Notes under the pieces: generated by a model
What the model was told of the DNA's origin: nothing
Database searches by the model: none
The model's input: only the letters and a program-made list of their open reading frames with translations
DNA from: Aquisphaera insulae
GTDB lineage: Bacteria > Planctomycetota > Planctomycetia > Isosphaerales > Isosphaeraceae
Direction of reading: 5' to 3'
Assembly (NCBI RefSeq): GCF_011064615.1
Contig: NZ_JAALJH010000087.1
Span: forward strand, 1 to 38,620
Length of the DNA stretch: 38,620 bases
Part shown: positions 32,943-38,620 of the stretch, piece by piece
Layout of the letters: every line of letters starts with the position of its first letter
Position numbering within the stretch: the first letter of the stretch is position 1
Program-made: the position numbers and the translations under genes

Positions 32943-34519
32943 GAACGATCTCCCCGGAAGACGGCCAGTCTTGCCCTCATCTGCTCGATGAGCTCCCCCT
33001 CGCGGACGGACCGGACGTCGCCCTGGTCGAGGTTCCACACCTCGATGTTGGGCCCGACCGTCACGACCTGCCCGAGCCCGAGCTCGCGGGCCTGGGCGAC
33101 GGCCGCCGGGAAGCTCCGCTCCGAGAGGACGATCGGCACGCTGATCCGCTCCCGCAGGAAGGTTGCCAGGTCGATGGCCGCCGCCAGGTTCGAGCCCTCG
33201 CGCTTCGATTCGGAGCCGGCGGCGCTGACGAGATAGCCGCGGGACGCGTGCCCGCCCGGATCGGCGGACTCGGAGCGGGCCTCGCGGACCTCCAGCAGCC
33301 GCTCCAGGCCGAAGGCGAAGCCCGCGCCGCGGGGGTCACGCGAGGATCCCAGGACCGTCGCGAGCCCGTCGTACCGGCCGCCGCCGCAGACCTCGCGCGG
33401 GCCTTCGGGCGTGGGGACGACCAGCTCGAAGATCATCTGCGTGTAGAAGCCGATCCCCCGGCCGAAGCCCATGTCGAGCTCGACGCGGCCCGGGTCGACG
33501 CCGTGATGGCCGAGCGCCTCCATCAGCGCCCGGAGTGCCGCCACCGAATCCGGCGCGTGGCGGGAGTGGTCGCGCTCGAGGCGCTCGAGGACCGCGCCCG
33601 CGGGCCCCCGCAGGCCCGCCAGGGCATGGACCTCCTCGCGGACGCGAGCCAGGACGTCGACCAATGTCTGCCCCAGGGTCCACTTTCGCGTCAGGCGGTG
33701 GATGATCTCCTCGGCGGATCGGCGGCCGGTGACGTCGGGGACGAGCTGGCGGAAGAGTCGTTCCACGCCCGCCACCGACCCGGCACCGGGGACCGATTCG
33801 GTCCCCGCCTCATCGTTGCCCAGCCAGCGAGAGAGCCGCTCCAGGGCCGCCTCGATGGCTCGCACGTTCTGCCCCTCCGCGGCGGCGGCGCTCAGCGACT
33901 CGACGATCGCGGAGGTCGCCGCCGGGGGGAGGCCGGAGCGGCCGAGCAGCTCGAGGATCAGCCCCACGTGGCCGACCCGGATGGTGGCGTCGCCGAAGCC
34001 GAGGGCCCGCAGCGACCAGTCGGCCAGCCAGATGACCTCGGCGTCGGCCGCGGCCCCCCCCGCGCCGATCATCTCGACGCCGACCTGGGTGAACTCGCGA
34101 TCTCGGCCCGGCCCCGTGGCCTGGAACCGGAAGACCGGACCCGTCATGCTCACGCGGAAGGGCAGGGGGGGCGCCTCATCCGCTTCCGCATAGGCCCGGA
34201 CGATGCTCGCGGTCAGCTCGGGCCGGAGGCAGACCTCGGACGCCTCGCCGCTGCCGACCTCGAACAGCCTGGCCACGATCCCCGCGCCGCTCTTCCTCTC
34301 GTGCAGCTCGGCGAACTCGAGGATCGGCGTGCGGATCTGTCGGTAACCGGCCCGGCTGAACTGGTCCAGGAGCAGCCGCTCGATCTCCGTCAGGCGTGCG
34401 AGGTTGTCCGGCAACCAATCGCGCGTGCCGCGGACGCGGCCGACCGGGCGCTCGGCGACGGCCGGCGCGTCGGGGCCGGGCTCCGCGCCGGATTCGGGAA
34501 GGGGGTGGGCTCCGCTCAT
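32939..34519 (-). CDS. hisZ: HisZ-like ATP phosphoribosyltransferase regulatory subunit (HisRS paralogue)
   Basis: The 526-residue protein is related to class II histidyl-tRNA synthetase. Motif-2-like FRFQATGPGRDREFTQVGVEMIG and motif-3-like GGGRYDGL with GFAFGLERLL are present. The His-binding motif reads RGIGFYTQ, against RGLDYYTG in the neighbouring HisS. A central insert of about 100 residues (about 215-320) is unlike HisS. The C-terminal part (about 425-526) resembles an anticodon-binding domain, which classical HisZ usually lacks. It overlaps hisS and hisG by ATGA at both ends. HisZ is the most likely call; a second HisRS-like protein with another role is possible. Its stop codon at 32939-32941 is inside the hisG start. 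Confidence 0.8.
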   Translation of the reverse strand: MSGAHPLPESGAEPGPDAPAVAERPVGRVRGTRDWLPDNLARLTEIERLLLDQFSRAGYRQIRTPILEFAELHERKSGAGIVARLFEVGSGEASEVCLRPELTASIVRAYAEADEAPPLPFRVSMTGPVFRFQATGPGRDREFTQVGVEMIGAGGAAADAEVIWLADWSLRALGFGDATIRVGHVGLILELLGRSGLPPAATSAIVESLSAAAAEGQNVRAIEAALERLSRWLGNDEAGTESVPGAGSVAGVERLFRQLVPDVTGRRSAEEIIHRLTRKWTLGQTLVDVLARVREEVHALAGLRGPAGAVLERLERDHSRHAPDSVAALRALMEALGHHGVDPGRVELDMGFGRGIGFYTQMIFELVVPTPEGPREVCGGGRYDGLATVLGSSRDPRGAGFAFGLERLLEVREARSESADPGGHASRGYLVSAAGSESKREGSNLAAAIDLATFLRERISVPIVLSERSFPAAVAQARELGLGQVVTVGPNIEVWNLDQGDVRSVREGELIEQMRARLAVFRGDRS

Positions 34520-35886
34520 GACCGGGCCCCTTCCTGTTCGAGGACCTGGAGCACGCTGTGCACCGAGTCGACCAGCACGGACCAGGACAGCCCCTTGTCC
34601 TCCTGCCGGGTGGCGAGGTTCCGGAGATTGAAGACCTCGCGAGCCGCCTCGTCGGGCCCGACGATGACCGCGACCTTGTGGCCGTGGGCCGAGCCGTAGC
34701 CCATCTGCTTGCCCACCTGGATCGCCTCCGGGTAGATCTCCGCGCCGATCCCCGAGGCCCGAAGCTGGGCCGCCATCCGGAACGGGATGACCGGATCCGT
34801 GCCCGGGAAATTCGCGATCAGGACCGGCGTGGACTTGGTCATCCCCTTGAGCCAGCCGGCCTCGTCCATGAGCGCGAGCAGCCGATCCAGGCCGATCGAC
34901 GCCCCCACCCCCGGGAGCCGCCGCGAGGTGAACAGGCTGGCGAGGTTGTCATACCGCCCGCCCGAGGCCACGCTGCCGAACCGCTCCCAGCCCTTGATCG
35001 TGGTCTCGAAGACGATGCCGGTGTAATAGTCGAGCCCCCGGGCCAGTCCGAGATCGATCGCGACACGATCCTCGGGCACGCCGGCGGCGGAGAGCAGGTC
35101 GAGGACCGTCCGGAGGTTGGCGATCCCCTGGCCGGCCAGGGGCTTCGTGCCGAGCGAGTTCTCGGCCTCGCGAAGCACGTCCACGCCCCCACGGCCCCGT
35201 TCGGCGAACTCGAGGACTCGGGCGGCCTGTTCCTGGGTGAGGCCGGGGGTGCCGTCGCCCGCGGGCTTCTGGAGCTCCGCGAGGACCGCGTCGCGGCCGA
35301 CCTTGGCGAGCTTGTCGAGCGACCGGAGCACCGGGCCGCTTCGGCCCGCCAGGTCCAGCGACTCGAGCATGCCGTCGAGGATCTTGCGGTTATTGAGCGT
35401 GATCGTGAAGCCCGGCACGCCGGCCGCCGCCAGGGCATCGTGGATCACCTGCGCGGTCTCGGCGTCCGAGAGCACGCTCTCGGTCCCGATCGTGTCGAAG
35501 TCGCACTGGACGAACTCGCGGAACCGCCCCTTCGCCGGCCGCTCGCCGCGGAAGACCGAGCCGATCGCATACCGCTTGAACGGCAGCCCCAGCTCGTCCA
35601 CGTGCTTCGCCACGAACCGCGCCAGGGGCACCGTCAGGTCGAACCGGAGCGCGAGCTCGCCGGGCGTCCCCCCCCTGTTCGTCACCTCGAAGATCTGGCG
35701 GAGCACCTCATCCGAGCCCGCCCCCTTGCCGGTGAGGACCTCCATGCGCTCGATGTGCGGGGTCTCGATCGGCATGAAGCCGAAGCCGCCGAAGGTGCGC
35801 CGAAACGTGTCGAGCATCCACTCGCGGGGGATCATCACCGAGGGGGGCAGATCCCGCAGCCCGCCGGCCACGCGGGGATCGATCAT
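34516..35886 (-). CDS. hisS: Histidyl-tRNA synthetase
   Basis: HisS charges tRNA-His with histidine. The 456-residue protein has class II motifs: motif 1 near the N-terminus, motif 2 as VFRGERPAKGRFREFVQCDFD, the histidine-specific RGLDYYTGIVFE, and motif 3 as GGRYDNL with GASIGLDRLL. A C-terminal anticodon-binding domain follows (STPVLIANF to the end). The ATG at 35884-35886 is chosen because GGA lies 9 nt upstream and the family starts there. It is the first gene of hisS-hisZ-hisG, linked by ATGA overlaps. About 700 bp without genes lies upstream. Confidence 0.93.
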   Translation of the reverse strand: MIDPRVAGGLRDLPPSVMIPREWMLDTFRRTFGGFGFMPIETPHIERMEVLTGKGAGSDEVLRQIFEVTNRGGTPGELALRFDLTVPLARFVAKHVDELGLPFKRYAIGSVFRGERPAKGRFREFVQCDFDTIGTESVLSDAETAQVIHDALAAAGVPGFTITLNNRKILDGMLESLDLAGRSGPVLRSLDKLAKVGRDAVLAELQKPAGDGTPGLTQEQAARVLEFAERGRGGVDVLREAENSLGTKPLAGQGIANLRTVLDLLSAAGVPEDRVAIDLGLARGLDYYTGIVFETTIKGWERFGSVASGGRYDNLASLFTSRRLPGVGASIGLDRLLALMDEAGWLKGMTKSTPVLIANFPGTDPVIPFRMAAQLRASGIGAEIYPEAIQVGKQMGYGSAHGHKVAVIVGPDEAAREVFNLRNLATRQEDKGLSWSVLVDSVHSVLQVLEQEGARS

Positions 35887-36587
35887 GGACGTACTTCCTT
35901 CATGCGTTCGCGGAACACTCGCCGGGATCGGCATCGCCAAGGAGCCCGGCATTGTACCATCCCCCTCCATCCCCAGACGACCGGGCAGGGCCGAGGTTCA
36001 CCCGCAATCGCACGCAACGATGATCGCCGTCTGGCTCGGCGTAGCGGCGCCTCCCCCCCTCGATTCCCCGTCCGGGACGACATTGGATCGCGATTTCACC
36101 CATGGCCGCCGAGAGGGCTTCCTGTCCCTTCAGGACTCATCCTGCGAAGAATGGAGGCTCATCCAGGAGGAGCGAGCGTCCGATCGGAGGCTTGCGGCCG
36201 ATGGGGCTTGACGGCCTTGAGGAAGAAGCGAGTGACCAGGTGAGAGAAGCGGGCCGGGGCTTCGACCTCGAGGGGCGATCGCTGGTCGTCGCGAGTCCCG
36301 AGGCCGTCTCGGGCTCGCTTGCCGAGGTGGGTCGAGGAAGAAATCGTTCCCCCCTTAACCAAGGGGGGATTCAGGGGGGTGAATGCGATCGCCGTGGCCC
36401 GAACCATTCACCCCCTCCGACTCCCCCTTATCAACAGGGAGAGCCGAATTTGGCCTCGTCTTGATACACGCGTACTCCTCCGCCGGATGAGCCCCATGTC
36501 TGGAAGAGAAGATACACGGAAGGAGAACCCCCCGGTCTCCCTGAACACCGATGGTGAACCAAAATGACCCCTTCAAGAAGCTTCTCT
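35887..36587. other. Gene-free region upstream of hisS
   Basis: No convincing gene is seen on either strand. Frames overlapping it are short; one encodes the artefact sequence NPPLVKGG from the palindrome at 36349-36441. No his-leader peptide or T-box was recognised. GC falls toward the right end. Confidence 0.55.
36349..36441. repeat. REP-like palindromic element, two inverted units
   Basis: Unit 1 (36349-36385) begins CCCCCCTTAACCAAGGGGGG, an 8-bp stem with a 4-base loop, and continues to GGTGAATG. Unit 2 (36405-36441) is its diverged inverse, starting CATTCACCCCCT. A 19-bp spacer separates them, so the whole forms a larger imperfect palindrome. Similar CCCCTTAAC...GGGG units are dispersed in many bacterial genomes. 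No transposase is next to it. Confidence 0.7.
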
Positions 36588-37274
36588 CTAAGGAAATGCA
36601 GTCTTCTGAATACCCTCTGGGCTGAAAAACTTCAGTTTGCCGTCACCACCTTGGTCAAGATCAAATGTAGCAGATTCCTTACCGTTTTTGCGAAACAAAG
36701 ATACCGTTGGCGGCTTTTCATCCGACGATTCCAAAGCCAAACGAGTTGATCCTCCCCTATAGAGAAAAAGTCCATGATTGGCAGATGAACCTACAAGCGA
36801 GAGTTCATTGCCTGTTCCGTCATTGATCTCTACCTCGGCGGAATCGTCAGGCTTGTCCGAGGCCATGATTGAGATTCGACTTCCCCGGGGTCTCTCAACC
36901 AGAATGGACGAGGCTCCGAAATTACTGACCTCCAGACTAATGGCCTGGTTCTGCTGGTCGTCGCGAATGGCAATCCCTGCGCTATTAGCGTGGGTGCCGA
37001 TCGAGAGCCGTTCCAACCCTTTTGCGTCCAGAAACTCGAGAAGGGCTGTGCCTTGTCGAGCGGAGAATCGGGCAACAGCTTTCCCCGTCTCGTCACGCAA
37101 AACCAACTGCTCCGTCTCAACGGTCTTGGGCGGGATCTCAGGTCGATTCCCCCCCAAAAGGACTGCGCCAGTGCACAACACCCCACCCAAGACTACAAAT
37201 TGACCAAGCAAGTGAAGGCGCCACTTCAACCGCTTGATTTCGGTAAGGAGCACTGATAACTCTTGATCATGCAT
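36588..37274 (-). CDS. Membrane-anchored beta-repeat protein of unknown function
   Basis: The predicted product has 228 residues from ATG 37272-37274; a GTG at 37299-37301 would add nine. One transmembrane helix lies at about 22-42 (LLGQFVVLGGVLCTGAVLLGG), preceded by a short basic segment, giving an outward-facing C-terminus. The rest consists of diverged units of about 20-25 residues, such as LVLRDETGKAVARFSA and SIGTHANSAGIAIRDD, suggesting a beta-solenoid. GC is lower than in the main part of the window. It follows the RHS gene on the same strand, 277 bp away. An immunity role is conceivable because immunity genes often lie just downstream, but the fold is not one I link to immunity. Confidence 0.7.
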   Translation of the reverse strand: MHDQELSVLLTEIKRLKWRLHLLGQFVVLGGVLCTGAVLLGGNRPEIPPKTVETEQLVLRDETGKAVARFSARQGTALLEFLDAKGLERLSIGTHANSAGIAIRDDQQNQAISLEVSNFGASSILVERPRGSRISIMASDKPDDSAEVEINDGTGNELSLVGSSANHGLFLYRGGSTRLALESSDEKPPTVSLFRKNGKESATFDLDQGGDGKLKFFSPEGIQKTAFP

Positions 37275-37380
37275 GGCAAGTGAACCGATCTTGGAGACCA
37301 CTGTAGTGAATAGTCGCCGAGATGGGCCTCGAGCATTCCCGGCGACTACGCTAGGTATCTACGGGTGGAAAGTTAGTGGT

Positions 37381-37430
37381 GATTACATGCACGTCCTATT
37401 GATGGATCATTCCCTTTGCGTCATGTAATC
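37381..37430. repeat. Long hairpin between RHS tip and membrane protein gene
   Basis: GATTACATG (37381-37389) and CATGTAATC (37422-37430) pair perfectly. The stem extends by ACG/CGT after a one-base bulge, giving about 12 bp with a 25-base loop. It is unusually AT-rich for the window and has no U-run, so it could be a recombination or transposon-derived palindrome rather than a terminator. Confidence 0.5.
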
Positions 37431-37551
37431 GGGTCGCTGCCCCGATAGGTCGCTGGAATTCCCAAGTGACGACCAAGTCTCGACCCGATACGTGTTGGAC
37501 TCAATCGAGGCGGACCGTCCGCACGAGAAGAACGCTCAGCCCGTGGAAACT

Positions 37552-38620
37552 CTAAGCTTGGATCGGATTTCGTTTCTTCACAGGCCGGTATGGAGGTTGT
37601 AGATACCCCGGAAGCCAGACAGGGGGGCCTTTCGTGCCCCTGTTGGGTGCAGTACCCGGGATCTTCTGTTTAATGGGCTTGCCGTCAGGACGGTTAGGGT
37701 CCCAAGTTAGCCAATAGCCAGGTTCATTAATGATCGGACTATTCAGGATCGGATTGATCGGCTCACGCAGTGGTGGGAAATTTGGCATTGGTGGCGGACT
37801 CCCCGGTCGAACGGTCGGTGGGGGCGCCGGTTGCGGCGGGCGAGGGGTGGGGGTAAAGTCGTACCACGGTGGCAGATTTTGTGGAGGCTCAGGGAGCTTT
37901 GGATACTCTGGAAGCTTGGGCATCGCCGCGTCGTCTTGCATGCCGGAAGGATCTACGTCATTGGATGAGTTATTTCCTACATAGCGATAGAGATCTGCGT
38001 CTCCGGCACTAAAGCCGAGTTGATCGCTAGAGATAAATCTGCCCAGATCAGAAGAATAGTAGCGCGACCGGAAGTAATACAGGTCGACAACCGAGTCGAA
38101 CTCCCTCCCCGTGAACTTGAACCGGTCCCCATTCGCCGCCGACGAATCCGTCGGCGTGCCGAACGTCGAATAGGTGATGTTGTCCACGACGGTGGGATAG
38201 GTCCCGCTCGTGCTCACATCGTCCGTGATCGATCCCAGCTTGTCGGCGATGTACCAGGTCACGGCCGCGTTGGCGTCGGTGCGGGCCAGGATCTCATCGA
38301 CGGCGGGGCCGTAGAGGTAACGGGTCTTGAGCGTCGAGCCGGTGAAGTCCGCGTAGGGGTTTGCGACAGTCCCGGCGCCGACGTACTGGGTGTACAGCGT
38401 CGTGCCGCCGTTGGTCGTCACGGCGATGCGACGATCGAGGGCGTCGTAGGCGTACGTCACCGAGTTCAGCGTCGTGCCGCCGGAGTTCTTCTGGACGGCC
38501 GAGGTCAGCCGGTTGTGGTAGTCGTAGGCGTAGGTCCAGTAGTTGCCCGTGGCGGTGTCGGTCTTCCGGATCGTGTTGCCGGCGTTGTCGTACAGGTAGG
38601 TCGTGCCGGGCGAGGCCGTC
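37552..38620 (-). CDS. RHS-repeat protein, 3' end with variable tip (5' end beyond window)
   Basis: The frame is open to the window edge, so the N-terminal part is missing. The 355 residues seen start with YD-repeats (YLYDNAGNTIRKTD, YAYDYHNRLTSAV, YAYDALDRRIAV). They then give the RHS core: TWYIADKLGSITDDV, FKFTGREFDSVVDLYYFRSRYY, GRFISSDQLG and YRYVGNNSSNDVDPSG. After the core lies a tip of about 130 residues rich in Pro, with PKLPEYPKLPEPP and later GYWLTWDPNRPDGKP. RHS proteins build a beta-barrel cage enclosing a C-terminal toxin or effector, delivered by secretion systems or held at the surface. I do not recognise a toxin fold. Base composition drops in the tip and the end of the core, suggesting a replaced tip. 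Confidence 0.88.
   Translation of the reverse strand, partial: TASPGTTYLYDNAGNTIRKTDTATGNYWTYAYDYHNRLTSAVQKNSGGTTLNSVTYAYDALDRRIAVTTNGGTTLYTQYVGAGTVANPYADFTGSTLKTRYLYGPAVDEILARTDANAAVTWYIADKLGSITDDVSTSGTYPTVVDNITYSTFGTPTDSSAANGDRFKFTGREFDSVVDLYYFRSRYYSSDLGRFISSDQLGFSAGDADLYRYVGNNSSNDVDPSGMQDDAAMPKLPEYPKLPEPPQNLPPWYDFTPTPRPPQPAPPPTVRPGSPPPMPNFPPLREPINPILNSPIINEPGYWLTWDPNRPDGKPIKQKIPGTAPNRGTKGPPVWLPGYLQPPYRPVKKRNPIQA

Noticed and set aside
36159..36407. 82-residue minus-strand frame starting MVRATAIAFTPLNPPLVKGG
   Set aside because: The NPPLVKGG segment is the translation of the REP-like palindrome and a familiar spurious-gene signature.

Overview
The window looks like a chromosomal segment of a planctomycete, most likely from the Isosphaeraceae / Singulisphaera side of the phylum. 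This is an inference. It rests on the high GC, three large Ser/Thr kinases of planctomycete architecture (two with WD40 propellers), an ECF sigma factor paired with a kinase, an N-terminal LEERRLLA-type motif on a giant beta-helix protein, and a small Pro-rich protein with a related N-terminus. No tRNA, rRNA, CRISPR array or insertion sequence was recognised.

Layout. Bases 1-3.8 kb hold housekeeping and small genes: a partial nuclease-like protein, pyrE, an RpoD-type sigma factor, a XerC/D recombinase and a small unknown. Bases 3.9-13.0 kb are regulatory: an ECF sigma / membrane kinase operon, a small Pro-rich protein, an unknown 202-aa protein, a small HTH protein and a membrane kinase with a double WD40 propeller. 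Bases 13.4-19.3 kb hold a UMF1/MFS exporter and, on the opposite strand, four genes that fit phosphatidylcholine/choline metabolism: a choline/ethanolamine-kinase-like protein, a phosphoethanolamine-methyltransferase-like enzyme, an APC/ACT-family permease, and a phosphatidylcholine synthase 10 bp behind the permease. Bases 19.4-26.3 kb are one 2292-residue surface-type protein made of two ~2.7-3 kb modules plus Calx-beta domains. Bases 26.7-32 kb hold a secreted esterase, a soluble WD40 kinase and a GH51 arabinofuranosidase. Bases 31.9-35.9 kb are hisS-hisZ-hisG joined by two ATGA overlaps. The last 2.7 kb is a lower-GC accessory island: a REP-like palindrome, a membrane-anchored unknown, a 50-bp hairpin, and the 3' end of an RHS protein with a variable Pro-rich tip.

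The most interesting system is the choline/phosphatidylcholine cluster. It combines a bacterial Pcs carrying its diagnostic active-site spacing, a tightly coupled candidate choline importer, and a methyltransferase resembling the plant/protozoan phosphobase enzymes (SAM motif and catalytic Tyr/His retained). The kinase could supply its phosphoethanolamine substrate. The second point of interest is a HisZ encoded with a long-form HisG that should not need it. Starts were chosen from Shine-Dalgarno spacing and family fit; uncertain ones are marked.
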